The notes beneath the pieces are model-generated. The model saw only the letters and a list, made by a program, of their open reading frames with translations, ran no database searches and had not been told where the DNA came from. The position numbers and the translations under genes were made by a program. A stretch of 64,000 bases of DNA from Deltaproteobacteria bacterium. Its GTDB lineage: Bacteria; Desulfobacterota; Desulfovibrionia; Desulfovibrionales; Desulfovibrionaceae. Positions 32,231-42,068 of this stretch are shown here, one piece after another. The DNA is taken from positions 1-64,000 of the forward strand of contig JAISOL010000009.1 of NCBI GenBank assembly GCA_031275645.1. Reading direction: 5' to 3'. Within the stretch, counting starts at the first letter, position 1. The number at the start of each line of letters is the position of its first letter.

Positions 32231-32692
32231 CTACCAGCCGTTTACTTCGGGCTTGTCGGCCGGAATACATCGGAAGTCCAGTTCCACTCCCCTGCTTTGC
32301 AGGAGGCGCAGACAGATCTCGTCGTCGGCGGAGAGGGCTATATGGGCGCAAAGCTGTTTTTTCCCCTCGGAATAATGTATATTGCCGACATTGCAGACCA
32401 GCAGCGGAGTTCCCATGTCATGGGCCTTGCGGGCGTCGCGGCAGTCGGCGAAAAGCACCAGAACGTTCAGTTTGAGAGCCGTGGCCTTCTCCACGAAAGA
32501 GAGCAGTTCGTCCAGGCGCAGGAATTCCGTGCGCACGCGGGAAGGCACGGCCATGAGCATGATTTCCCGGCGCAGTTCCTGTTCCGCCAGCTCATCATTG
32601 GCAATGACCAGGACTGAGGCCTTGGTGTAGGGCAGCCAGGATTCGATGATCTGTCCGTGGACCAGACGGTTGTCGATGCGATACCAGATCAT
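32231..32692 (-). CDS. PTS mannose/fructose/sorbose family IIB component
   Basis: MIWYRIDNRLVHGQIIESWLP with active-site His. Confidence 0.92.
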   Translation of the reverse strand: MIWYRIDNRLVHGQIIESWLPYTKASVLVIANDELAEQELRREIMLMAVPSRVRTEFLRLDELLSFVEKATALKLNVLVLFADCRDARKAHDMGTPLLVCNVGNIHYSEGKKQLCAHIALSADDEICLRLLQSRGVELDFRCIPADKPEVNGW

Positions 32693-32702
32693 GGCTCATG
32701 TC

Positions 32703-33158
32703 TCAGGCTGTTTCGCTTTTCTTGACCCGGTTGCGCAGGATTTCCCCGGCCACGGCAATGCCTTCGCGTCCAGCGGAGCAGGCCAGATCAGCCAGGCTAC
32801 GCAGATCCTGCTTGCGGTTGTTCAGGATTTTCAGGAGCATGGGCAGATTTACTCCGGTGATCACCTCGTTGCGGCCGTTCGCCTGACCCAGCAGGGAAAG
32901 GCTGAGGTTGGTGGGGGTGCCTCCGAACATGTCGGTGAGCAGAAGCACGCCCAGCCCGTTGTCCAGGCGTTCGGCCGCCTCTTTCAGGCGCTTGACCGTT
33001 TCGGCGACATCGCTGCTTATATCCACCTGGATGGAGGCGCAGTCTTCCACTTTACCAAGAATATGTCCGGCGGCGCGCAAAAGAGCCTCTCCATAGTCAC
33101 AATGGGTTACAATGACAATACCCACCTGCACTTCGGCCTTTTCTTTTTCCTGGTCCAT
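32703..33158 (-). CDS. PTS mannose-family IIA component
   Basis: VGIVIVTHCDYGEALLRAA, LTDMFGGTPTNLSLSLL. Confidence 0.9.
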   Translation of the reverse strand: MDQEKEKAEVQVGIVIVTHCDYGEALLRAAGHILGKVEDCASIQVDISSDVAETVKRLKEAAERLDNGLGVLLLTDMFGGTPTNLSLSLLGQANGRNEVITGVNLPMLLKILNNRKQDLRSLADLACSAGREGIAVAGEILRNRVKKSETA

Positions 33159-33186
33159 CAAAATTTCCTTACAAGCAGCGGGCGAT

Positions 33187-34098
33187 TCACCCGGCTCCTG
33201 TCTGCAGTTCCAGATGCCGGTGTTCAATGCTTACGGCGAAACCCTGTGTCTTCAAAATATGTCCTGCCGCCTCGGTGACGGCCACGGATCTGTGTCTGCC
33301 GCCGGTACAGCCGAAAGCTACGGTAACCCGGTAACGCCCCTCGGCTTCGAACAAGGGCAGAAGGTATCCCAGAAAGTCCAGCAGGCGCTCCATAAAAGAG
33401 CGTCCGGGATCGTGTTTGAGCACGTAATCGGAAATGGAGCGATCCAGCCCGCTTAAGGGGCGCAGTTCTTCCACAAAATATGGGTTGGGCAGAAAACGCA
33501 GATCGTAGATCATTTCCGCTTCCGTGGGCTGCCCGTGCTTGAAGCCGAAAGAGAGCAGATGCACCCTGAGCCGTTTTTGCTTTTCATCCAACTGCGCGGC
33601 ATATTGGCGTATATGCCGGCGCAGATCGTGAATGGAAGACGAACTGGTGTCAAAAAGCAGGTCCGCCCTGTTTTTCAGGGGGGCAAGGCGCGTCCGTTCG
33701 GCGTTCACGGCTTTTTCCAGACCCAGGCCCTCGGCTTCCAGAGGATGCGGACGCCTGGTGGCGGCATAGCGGCGGATGATGACCTCGGTGTCCGCATCCA
33801 TAAAAAGCAGGCGCAGTTTGGTGAATTTGCCGTGCAGCTCGCCGAGGAATTTATGAAAATCGTTTTCGGAATAGTGCCGGCGCAGATCCACTCCCACCAC
33901 GATGCCCCGGTAGTGGGACAAGGCGCCGGAGTTCAGAAGAGGGAGCATGGGGGAGACAAGTTCCAGAGGCAGACCGTCGAGCGTAAAAAACTGCATATCC
34001 TCGAAAACATCAAGGGCCGCGGTTTTGCCCGCTCCGGAAAGCCCGGCCAGGATAATCAGGGAAAAGTCGGAACTGGCCGCCTGGCTATGCGTGTTCAT
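33187..34098 (-). CDS. rapZ: RNase adapter RapZ (nucleotide-binding)
   Basis: GLSGAGKTAALDVFED, FGCTGGRHRSVAVTE. Confidence 0.95.
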   Translation of the reverse strand: MNTHSQAASSDFSLIILAGLSGAGKTAALDVFEDMQFFTLDGLPLELVSPMLPLLNSGALSHYRGIVVGVDLRRHYSENDFHKFLGELHGKFTKLRLLFMDADTEVIIRRYAATRRPHPLEAEGLGLEKAVNAERTRLAPLKNRADLLFDTSSSSIHDLRRHIRQYAAQLDEKQKRLRVHLLSFGFKHGQPTEAEMIYDLRFLPNPYFVEELRPLSGLDRSISDYVLKHDPGRSFMERLLDFLGYLLPLFEAEGRYRVTVAFGCTGGRHRSVAVTEAAGHILKTQGFAVSIEHRHLELQTGAG

Positions 34099-34549
34099 TC
34101 CAGGCTGTCTCCAGCATATTCCATATATCTTTGGCGGAGGCCGCTGCCATGAAGCTCTCCTTTAGTTCCTCGCTCCTGAATATACGGGCGAAACGGCCCA
34201 GCACGTTCAGATATGTGCCCGCCGCTTCAGGCGGGGCCAGAAGCAGGCACAAGATGCGGCATTCACGCCCGTCAACGGAGTTGAAGTCGCAGCCGGCGCG
34301 GCTGCGGGCCAGGATTACAACGATCCTGGGACAGCCTTCAACCTTGCCGTGCGGAATGGCCAGACCATCGCCTATGCCGGTGGAGCCGAGGGTTTCGCGC
34401 TGACGCAACACTTCCAGAGCCTTGGGCTTATCCAGGCCGGGGCAGTTCAGGCAGGCCTGTCCGACCAGGGAGGCCAGGGCTTCCTCTTTGTTCCGCGCGG
34501 AAAAGTCCGCCAGGATGTTTTCGCGCAGGAGATAATCGCCCAAAGACAT
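34085..34549 (-). CDS. ptsN: PTS IIA(Ntr)-like protein
   Basis: GIGDGLAIPHGKVEG active-site His; between hpf and rapZ. Confidence 0.92.
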   Translation of the reverse strand: MSLGDYLLRENILADFSARNKEEALASLVGQACLNCPGLDKPKALEVLRQRETLGSTGIGDGLAIPHGKVEGCPRIVVILARSRAGCDFNSVDGRECRILCLLLAPPEAAGTYLNVLGRFARIFRSEELKESFMAAASAKDIWNMLETAWNEHA

Positions 34550-35088
34550 TATTTGAACCCTGGAGAAATAAGTCCCAGGTTTCCGTTGCTTCTTTTATAG
34601 AGCACATTGACCTGTTCCGTTTCCGCGTTGAGAAAGACCAGGAAAATGTCGTCGCGCTGTTCCAGTTGCATGGCCGCTTCATCCACATGCATGGGTTTGG
34701 GCTCAAAATGATCCCGTTCCACCACTTTGCGCGTGGTTACGTTCCTTCCGGAGGAATATTCCACGAATTCCTCGGATTCAGCCGCCTTGTTCCGGCGTTT
34801 GTCCTTTACTTTTTCCACATGCTTTTTGAGCTGGGCTTCCAATTTCTCCAGCACCATGTCCACGCTGGAATACATATCCTGCGACTGTTCCACGGCGGAG
34901 ATATTCAGGTTGTCTCCGCTCACCTGCACTTCGATCTTGTGCCTGAACTTGTCCACCGCCATATTGACGTTCAGGGCTATATTGTTCGCCTTGGGCATAA
35001 AGCGGGCCAGTTTGTGGAAACGGCGGACGGCATAGCTTTTAAGATGTTCCGAAGGATCAAAATTTCTGAAGGTGTAAGCGATATTCAT
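34549..35088 (-). CDS. hpf: Ribosome hibernation promoting factor (long form)
   Basis: Two-domain HPF; rpoN-hpf-ptsN-rapZ order. Confidence 0.92.
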   Translation of the reverse strand: MNIAYTFRNFDPSEHLKSYAVRRFHKLARFMPKANNIALNVNMAVDKFRHKIEVQVSGDNLNISAVEQSQDMYSSVDMVLEKLEAQLKKHVEKVKDKRRNKAAESEEFVEYSSGRNVTTRKVVERDHFEPKPMHVDEAAMQLEQRDDIFLVFLNAETEQVNVLYKRSNGNLGLISPGFK

Positions 35089-35134
35089 ATAGAATCCTCT
35101 GTGAGTTTCATTGGGGGACGCCTTCCCGGAAGAG

Positions 35135-36613
35135 TCAGAGCATTTCTCTGCGCCTTGAAGATGAATCTATGCCCAGGGCGGTGCGGTACTTGGCCACGGT
35201 GCGCCGCGCGATATTCACTCCCAGGGCCTCCTTGAGCATGTTCACAATTTTTTCATCGCTCAGGGGAGCCTTGGCGTCTTCCTCGGCGATGTATTTTTTG
35301 ATCAGAATTTTTACGCTTTCAGAGCCTACCTCGTTGCCGTCGGACAAGGCCAGGGAACTGTTGAAGAAGAACTTGAGTTCGAACAGTCCGTGCGGGGTGG
35401 CGGCGTATTTGTTGGTGGTGACCCGGCTGATGGTCGATTCGTGCATGCCCACATCCTCGGCTATTTCCTTGAGGATGAGAGGTTTCAGACGGGATGGCCC
35501 GAACTCGAAGAAATCCTGCTGGTGGCGTACTATGCTTTCCATTACTTTGTACAATGTCCTCTGGCGTTGATGCAGGCTTTTGATCAACCAGCGGGCGGAG
35601 TTGAATTTTTCCTGCAGGTATTCCTTGTCCCTGCCGTTGCGCATGGCGCCCAGGCTGCCCGCGTACAGGGAGGAAAGCTGGAGCTGGGGGATGCCCTCTT
35701 CGTTCAACACTACCAAAAATTCGCCTTCATGCTTGTACACATAGACATCCGGCTCCACATAGTGCGGTTCGACATCTCCGTAACTGGCTCCGGGCATGGG
35801 GTCAAGAGTCTGAATAATATCAAGATACTCTCTGAAATCCTCCTGGGTAAGTTTGAATTTGCGCATAATGGGTTTATAACGGCGCTCCTGAAGATCTTCA
35901 AGATGATCCCGCACCAGGGAAACCAGAATGGGGTCGCGGTCGTAATGCAATACCTCCATTTGCACCAGCAGACACTCCTGCGGCGTGCGCGCCGCCACGC
36001 CCACGGGATCGAAAAGCTGCACTTTTTTAAGCACGCTTTCGGCTCTCCCGGCCGAACAGCCGGCTATGCCGGCCACGTCTTCAATGCTGGATTGAAGGTA
36101 ACCGTTGGAACCCAGGTTATTGATGATCGCTTCGCCTATTTCCTGCTCTTTTCCGGAAAGAGGGGAAAGATACAATTGCCAGAGCAGATGTCCTTCCAGG
36201 CTGGCTCTGGTGGAATAACTGTTTTCAAAGATGTTTGAGTCTTCGGGCAGTTCGCTTTCACGCAGGCTTGCCTGGCGCGAGGTGCTGGCGAAATCTCCCA
36301 GATAGTCTTCCCAATCCGCGTTCCTGGCTACTTCCTTGTCATAAATATCATCGTTTTCCGCAGACTCGCCGGCCGGAGCCTCCACCCTCTCCTCGTAGCC
36401 GTCCTGCTCCGGCTCTTCCGGTTTTTCCTCCAGACAGGGATTCTCCAACATTTCCTGCTGTACCATATCCGCAAGTTCCAGACGCGAAAGCTGGAGGAGT
36501 TTGATCGCCTGCTGCAGTTGGGGCGTCATGGTCAACTGCTGGCTCAATTTCAGTTGTTGTCTCAGTTCCAAGGCCATGTGGCATCCACAGTAACAAGTTT
36601 CTGGTAAAAACAA
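35135..36613 (-). CDS. rpoN: RNA polymerase sigma-54 factor
   Basis: Region I LRQQLKLSQQLTMTPQLQQAIKLLQLS; RpoN box ARRTVAKYR. Confidence 0.97.
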   Translation of the reverse strand: MFLPETCYCGCHMALELRQQLKLSQQLTMTPQLQQAIKLLQLSRLELADMVQQEMLENPCLEEKPEEPEQDGYEERVEAPAGESAENDDIYDKEVARNADWEDYLGDFASTSRQASLRESELPEDSNIFENSYSTRASLEGHLLWQLYLSPLSGKEQEIGEAIINNLGSNGYLQSSIEDVAGIAGCSAGRAESVLKKVQLFDPVGVAARTPQECLLVQMEVLHYDRDPILVSLVRDHLEDLQERRYKPIMRKFKLTQEDFREYLDIIQTLDPMPGASYGDVEPHYVEPDVYVYKHEGEFLVVLNEEGIPQLQLSSLYAGSLGAMRNGRDKEYLQEKFNSARWLIKSLHQRQRTLYKVMESIVRHQQDFFEFGPSRLKPLILKEIAEDVGMHESTISRVTTNKYAATPHGLFELKFFFNSSLALSDGNEVGSESVKILIKKYIAEEDAKAPLSDEKIVNMLKEALGVNIARRTVAKYRTALGIDSSSRRREML

Positions 36614-36822
36614 ACAGTGCAGAGGTCGGAACCTTAGCCGGCAGGAAACACACTTATGCCAGAATCATGCCATTTATTTAAATATAAAGCAAGCTCCGGA
36701 AAGCGGCTACGGCTGGGATCGGGAGTGAGACAGAAGGTGAAGGGCGCGGGAGAGGCGCTCTCCCAGGTTTGAAGACAGTCGGTATGGGCCCGCGGTGCTG
36801 GCCGTCCTAGGGAGGCTAGGGA

Positions 36823-36850
36823 GGGGGTTGGGGCGTCAGCCCCAGCCCCC
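36823..36850 (-). terminator. Strong hairpin downstream of phaC
   Basis: GGGGGTTGGGGC-GTCA-GCCCCAGCCCCC, 12-bp stem. Confidence 0.6.
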
Positions 36851-36880
36851 CCATTGTATCAGGCCTCGATCAGGCCCTGG

Positions 36881-37963
36881 TTACTTCTTGCTTTTTTCCG
36901 CCAGCCAGCGGCCGATCTGGGGCGCTATTTCCTTCTGGCTTCTGGAACTGACGTACATGCCTATATGTCCCACGGGGAAGGAAATGAAGGTCTTGTCCGA
37001 ACTGCCCACGGCGTCCATCAGGGGTTTACTGGAGGACAGGGGCACCAGATGGTCATATTCGGCGCAAATGGCGAAGAGAGGGCAGGTAATGTTTTTCAGA
37101 TCAACCTTCCTGCCGCCGAGCTCCAGTTCTCCCTTTATCAGCTTGTTGTCCTTGTAGAGGTCGTTGATGAACTGCCGTATGGTATCTCCGGCCTGGGCGG
37201 GGGAATCGAAAATCCATTTTTCCATCCGCAGGAAGTTGCCGAGAAACTCCGGATCCTCAATCTGCTTGTTCACGGCCAGACTGATATATTTGTCCAGCGT
37301 AAGGGAGAAGGGCTTGAGCATCAGGTAACTCACGTTCATCACCCCGCCGGGAATGACCCCGTAGGCATCCACCAGAGCGTCGGCGTCCAGGAATTTGCTC
37401 CAGGCGAACAGCAGAGCGTCGTTGGGGCTGAAATCCACGGGAGTGACCATAGTCACCAGAGCGTTGATCTTGTCCTGATGCAAGGCGGTGTAAATAGTCG
37501 AGAAGGTGCCGCCCTGGCATACGCCGAGCAGGTTGATTTTTTTGTGGTTCGTTTCCTTGCGGATGAAATCGACGCACTCGTCCATATACCAGTTGATATG
37601 GTCGTCCATGCTCATGTAGCGATCTTCGGCCGTGGGGTAGCCCCAGTCGATTATGTACACATCCAGTCCGGCTTCAAGAAACGCTTTGATGACCGAACGG
37701 TCGGGCTGAATGTCCATCATGTATTGCTTGTTCACCAGCGCGTAGGTGACCAGCACGGGAATTTTCACCTTGGAGGAGCCTGTTTTTACGGGTTTGTAAT
37801 GATACATTTTCATCTTGCCTATGGAAAATACCTTATCCTTTTCCAAGGTGTCGGATTTGATGTCATCTTTGGGCATATTGATTAGAGTTTTGATACCCTT
37901 GAGCACGTTACTCTGGAAATCAATGGTTTCCTGAGCGGCTTTTTCAAAAAGCATGGCATTCAT
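36881..37963 (-). CDS. phaC: Class III polyhydroxyalkanoate synthase subunit PhaC
   Basis: GVCQGG lipase-like box with catalytic Cys; followed in trans by PhaE. Confidence 0.93.
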   Translation of the reverse strand: MNAMLFEKAAQETIDFQSNVLKGIKTLINMPKDDIKSDTLEKDKVFSIGKMKMYHYKPVKTGSSKVKIPVLVTYALVNKQYMMDIQPDRSVIKAFLEAGLDVYIIDWGYPTAEDRYMSMDDHINWYMDECVDFIRKETNHKKINLLGVCQGGTFSTIYTALHQDKINALVTMVTPVDFSPNDALLFAWSKFLDADALVDAYGVIPGGVMNVSYLMLKPFSLTLDKYISLAVNKQIEDPEFLGNFLRMEKWIFDSPAQAGDTIRQFINDLYKDNKLIKGELELGGRKVDLKNITCPLFAICAEYDHLVPLSSSKPLMDAVGSSDKTFISFPVGHIGMYVSSRSQKEIAPQIGRWLAEKSKK

Positions 37964-37965
37964 AA

Positions 37966-39126
37966 TTACTTGTCTCCCTTCTTGGAAGCGGTCAGTTGTT
38001 CCACTGCGGCCCGGAGTACGGCCAGTTCTTCGCGTATTTCAGCCAACTGCTTGGTATTCTGGTACTCGGATTTGCGCAGTTCGTACACGGTCTTGTACAG
38101 ACTGGTCATGTCCGAATTTTTGGGGAACGGCGCCCAGCTTAAGGTCTGCTCCAGCACCTTGTCGAGGTGGATTTTGAATTCGCAGGATCTCTTCGCGAAA
38201 TCACAGAATATACGGGAGAACTGCGGTGTTCCGAACACCTTGACGAACGAGTCCTCATTGATCTTGACCCAGAGGTCGTAGAACTCCTTGAGCGATTGAG
38301 GCTGGTTGCCCTCTGTGACCAGGCGCTGGTACGCTTCAATGACGGACACCATGTTTTCCCGCGACACGTCGGTGACCAGGGACACCAATTCCGTCAGGGA
38401 GATGATCATCTTGAAGAAAGCATCGAACTGGCCCAAAAGTTCCTCATTTTGTTCACGGGTCAAACCGAGCCCGGCGGCGTTGAAAATCTTGCCGAAGGAC
38501 TCCTCATAGGCCCGATTCAGGCTCGCATAGAAGCTCGCGTATGCCGAAGTGTCGCCACTCATGATTTTTTTGATGTCCTCGGCGGTTCTTTGGCTGAGTT
38601 CCTGCCAGGGCCTCGTGAAATCTTTGCCGATGGTTTCATATTGTTTCGCCAGGGCAGCGGCGTTGGCGACCAGCGGCCGCATGCTCTCCGGGATGAACGG
38701 GTTGATGAAGTCTCCGGACAGTTTTTCAAAAGCGGTCCTGTTGTCTTCAATGAACTTCAGGATTTCGTCCCGCGTCTTGAAAGGATCCTTGCCCACAAGC
38801 CGCTGCCAGATGTCTGAGAGATCGGTGAGCGACTTGCCGCTGTTCATCATTTTGTTGAACATGTCGCGCATGGGATTTTCCGAATTGAACAGATTGTAGT
38901 TCCACGGCGTCAGTTTTACCCACGGGTTGTCAATGAAGTTTTTTTGCCACGTCTCGTAAATTCCTTTGTAAGCGCCGATTGTTGCGGAAAGAGGGTCTTC
39001 GTCGGCTGTTTTTCCGCCAGATGCGCCGGTTGCGGACGTATTTAACGCATCCATCCAGGTTTTGGCCATATTTTGCTGGATCTCGAAGCTTTTTTTGAAA
39101 AATTCACCCATACCATAGTCGTTCAT
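37966..39126 (-). CDS. phaE: Class III polyhydroxyalkanoate synthase subunit PhaE
   Basis: PhaE-type helical protein (NPW...PWNYNLFNS; C-terminal coiled coil) immediately upstream of phaC. Confidence 0.88.
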   Translation of the reverse strand: MNDYGMGEFFKKSFEIQQNMAKTWMDALNTSATGASGGKTADEDPLSATIGAYKGIYETWQKNFIDNPWVKLTPWNYNLFNSENPMRDMFNKMMNSGKSLTDLSDIWQRLVGKDPFKTRDEILKFIEDNRTAFEKLSGDFINPFIPESMRPLVANAAALAKQYETIGKDFTRPWQELSQRTAEDIKKIMSGDTSAYASFYASLNRAYEESFGKIFNAAGLGLTREQNEELLGQFDAFFKMIISLTELVSLVTDVSRENMVSVIEAYQRLVTEGNQPQSLKEFYDLWVKINEDSFVKVFGTPQFSRIFCDFAKRSCEFKIHLDKVLEQTLSWAPFPKNSDMTSLYKTVYELRKSEYQNTKQLAEIREELAVLRAAVEQLTASKKGDK

Positions 39127-39347
39127 ATAATCCTCCTAAAATACGCATTCAGCGTACGGCGCGCCGTCAACTTGCTCTTCCGTGAAGTTCAGTCCAGACT
39201 CCGGCGATGGCGATGCTCCCGCCATAACGCACATACGCCAGCTTGACCGGTCTGTCCGGTTTAAGCGGGAAAATTGTCCATTTACACTTGCTAAGACAAT
39301 AAAAAAAAGAAACAAAAAAGGCAGCGCTTAATAAAAAGATAGGATGT

Positions 39348-39365
39348 TAATAATACCTATTATTA
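39348..39365. promoter_or_regulatory. Perfect palindrome TAATAATA-CC-TATTATTA upstream of phaE
   Basis: 8-bp inverted repeat inside an AT-rich island. Confidence 0.45.
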
Positions 39366-39396
39366 CTAAGCAGAAAACATCATAACTAAAATTTTG

Positions 39397-39418
39397 CCTT
39401 TTTGCAAGGGCAAAAAGG
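39397..39418 (-). terminator. Hairpin downstream of lptB
   Basis: CCTTTTTGC-AAGG-GCAAAAAGG. Confidence 0.5.
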
Positions 39419-39471
39419 AAAAAAATCAGGGCAGACGCATATAAATTATGGAGGGGATCCGGAAGCGGAAA

Positions 39472-40194
39472 CTACAGGTAGAAGTCCCTGCCGAGGTAAA
39501 CGCTTCTGGCTTTGGGATCGGCCACGATTTTTTCCGGGGAGCCCTCAATGATTACCCTTCCCTGGTGCATGAGGTAGGCCCGGTCGCAGATGAGCAGGGT
39601 TTCCCGCACATTGTGGTCGGAAATGAACACGCCTATGCCTTTCTTTTTAAGATCCAGGACCAGACTCTGTATATCATCCACCGCCACCGGGTCTATACCC
39701 GCAAAAGGCTCGTCCAGCAGTATGAATTTGGGGTTTCGGATCAGGGAGCGGGCCAGCTCGAGCCTGCGCCGTTCTCCGCCGGAAAGAAAGGAAGCCGTGG
39801 ACTTGGCCAGATGATCTATGTGAAACTCCCGCAGGAGTTCCATGGCTCTCTCCCGGCATCGCGCGCGCGGCAGGTCGGTGTATTCCAGGATGATCATGAG
39901 ATTGTCCAGCACGCTCAGGCTGCGAAAAACGGAATTTTCCTGAGGCAGGTAGGACAACCCCACCCTGGCCCTTTCATGGAGCTGCCAACCGGCTATATCC
40001 GTGCCGTCCAGCAGAATGCGCCCGGAACTGGGCTTGCGCAGGCCGGTGATCATGTAAAAGGTGGTGGTCTTTCCGGCGCCGTTGGGTCCGAGCAGTCCCA
40101 CGATTTCGCCGGTGCCCGTCCTGATGGAGACGTCTATCACTACGGCGTGCTTTCCGTAATATTTGCTCAGATTTTCAGTCGCTATCTCGCTCAT
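39472..40194 (-). CDS. lptB: LPS export ABC transporter ATPase LptB
   Basis: GLLGPNGAGKTT, FLSGGERRRLELARSL; LptB-type C-terminus. Confidence 0.95.
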   Translation of the reverse strand: MSEIATENLSKYYGKHAVVIDVSIRTGTGEIVGLLGPNGAGKTTTFYMITGLRKPSSGRILLDGTDIAGWQLHERARVGLSYLPQENSVFRSLSVLDNLMIILEYTDLPRARCRERAMELLREFHIDHLAKSTASFLSGGERRRLELARSLIRNPKFILLDEPFAGIDPVAVDDIQSLVLDLKKKGIGVFISDHNVRETLLICDRAYLMHQGRVIIEGSPEKIVADPKARSVYLGRDFYL

Positions 40195-40197
40195 GGG

Positions 40198-40836
40198 TTA
40201 TCTGGCGTTCGGCGCGCCGCTCCTGCCCGTGCCGGCGCCGCTCTGTCCCTGGGCCTCGCCAGACGTGAAATCCATGGTTACGCGTCCGTGCACCTCGTTA
40301 CGGTTTTCTCGCAGATAGAAAATCATCCTGTCGCCGCGGATTTGATTATTGCCTTCCCGCAGCACGGGATTCCCTTCCATGAGCATAATCTCCTCATTTA
40401 CGGTATAAGTGGCCTTGGCGCAATTCGCGCTTTTGCCGTCCGGCAGCGTTATATTCACTCTGGATTCGGCGATGATTTTACGCAAGGCTCCGGAACTCAG
40501 CCCGTCCTGTCCTCCGCTGAGCCCGCGCGAGGCGCTTTCAGTCAGAAACAACTGCAAGGCGTCCGACTTCAGGGTAAAATCCGGGTGAGAGACCCGCACG
40601 TTTCCGGCAAAGGTCACCTTGAGAGCGAGGGAATCGTAGATCATGTTATCGGCCGTTATATTGGTCATAACAGTGGATGATCCCGGTCGGTCGCCCCGCT
40701 CCCCGGTTGCCGCCAGAGCTTCTACCCCGCCCCGGGCGGTCGCGGAAAGGAGGCAGATGAGGGCGGCCGCAAGTATGAGGCGGAGACGGATTGTCGGCAA
40801 ATTCAATGCAGGCATGGATTTTCGCAGGGTTTGCAT
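40198..40836 (-). CDS. lptA: LPS transport periplasmic protein LptA
   Basis: OstA-like repeats between lptC and lptB. Confidence 0.88.
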   Translation of the reverse strand: MQTLRKSMPALNLPTIRLRLILAAALICLLSATARGGVEALAATGERGDRPGSSTVMTNITADNMIYDSLALKVTFAGNVRVSHPDFTLKSDALQLFLTESASRGLSGGQDGLSSGALRKIIAESRVNITLPDGKSANCAKATYTVNEEIMLMEGNPVLREGNNQIRGDRMIFYLRENRNEVHGRVTMDFTSGEAQGQSGAGTGRSGAPNAR

Positions 40837-41469
40837 TCAGCGCGCGGAAGATGAAACGGCGCGGCGTTCAATCCGGCGCTCCGTTTCCAGGGTTATGCTG
40901 ACGCCGTTTTTGCCGAACAGGACGTTGTCCGCCAGATTCCAGAGCAATTCCGCGGATTCGCCCCGCAGCCCCGGACGGATCAGAGTGGAAGTCTCCGGGC
41001 AGAACATGGAGCGATCCTGGCCTTCATAAATGAGAAGATTAGTGTATAGAACGTCTTCCTTCCGTTTAACCACCACGTCTCCCGCAAAGCGGATGCGGTT
41101 CTCCCGCTGGTTCACATCTCCGCTGCCGGACTGCACGGTTACGGTTTCTTCCTCTTGGCCGGAGGAGGAAAAAGAAGCGCCAGCGCCGGTGCTGGCGGAT
41201 TCGCGGATATAATATGTCAGAAAAGGATTTTCCGCAACAATATCTCCGTCCTGCTGAGCCATGACCGCGCGCGTGGCTCTGAGGTTCCACAGTTCGCGCC
41301 CGTCTTCACCCTGATGTATTTCCAGTCCTGTAATATCCATATCCGAGGATTCGTCCGAAGCGGCATACTCCGAAAGATCTTCCGGGGAGGGATCTTCGGC
41401 TCCTCTCTTCCAGATGAAAATCGCCAGGCCGGCGCAAAGCAGGCAGGCGAGAACATTTCTTGTTTTCAC
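40837..41469 (-). CDS. lptC: LPS export protein LptC
   Basis: Single N-terminal TM, LptC-like beta domain, operon position. Confidence 0.85.
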   Translation of the reverse strand: MKTRNVLACLLCAGLAIFIWKRGAEDPSPEDLSEYAASDESSDMDITGLEIHQGEDGRELWNLRATRAVMAQQDGDIVAENPFLTYYIRESASTGAGASFSSSGQEEETVTVQSGSGDVNQRENRIRFAGDVVVKRKEDVLYTNLLIYEGQDRSMFCPETSTLIRPGLRGESAELLWNLADNVLFGKNGVSITLETERRIERRAVSSSAR

Positions 41470-42068
41470 TGCCGTTCCGTCTCTTCCTCCAGACTCAGGA
41501 AGTAGTTCAGCAATTCCTCCTGCCGGCCCTGCGCGGCCAGGATATGCCGCAGCACCTGCCGCACCGCGCCTCTGCCGCCGGCCAGAGGGGAGATATAATG
41601 GGCCAGGAATTTCGCCTCCGGCTGGGCGTTCCGCACGGCCACAGCCAGTCCGGCCAGACGCAGCATGGAGAGATCAATAACGTCGTCGCCCATGCAGGCG
41701 ACATTCTCCCACTCCAGGTTGTTTTTTTGCATGATCTCCAGCAGGCAGGGAAGCTTGTGAAAGCGTCCGGCGTGGCATTCCGTGATGCCCAGATCCGCGG
41801 CCCGCTGCTCCAGAGCGCCGGACTTCATGCCCGAAATAAGCGCTATTTCAATGCCCGCCCGCATGGCCTGCCTGATGCCCAGGCCGTCCTGCACGTCAAA
41901 GCGCTTAAAGGCCAGACCGGCATCGTTGTAATAGAGGCCGCCGTCGGTGAGCACGCCGTCCACGTCCAGCACTACCAGTTTTACGGCTTTGGCCCGTTGC
42001 GCCGGGAAGTCCGGATCCAGATCCAGAACGGCCAGGGCCTTGGAGAGATTCTTTTCAGCATCCGGCAC
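41466..42068 (-). CDS. kdsC: KDO-8-phosphate phosphatase (HAD family)
   Basis: LVVLDVDGVLTDGGLYY, LISG, GDDVIDL; GTG start overlapping the kdsA end. Confidence 0.93.
   Translation of the reverse strand: MPDAEKNLSKALAVLDLDPDFPAQRAKAVKLVVLDVDGVLTDGGLYYNDAGLAFKRFDVQDGLGIRQAMRAGIEIALISGMKSGALEQRAADLGITECHAGRFHKLPCLLEIMQKNNLEWENVACMGDDVIDLSMLRLAGLAVAVRNAQPEAKFLAHYISPLAGGRGAVRQVLRHILAAQGRQEELLNYFLSLEEETERQ

Noticed and set aside
39448-40680. 410-aa plus-strand ORF
   Set aside because: Antisense to lptB/lptA
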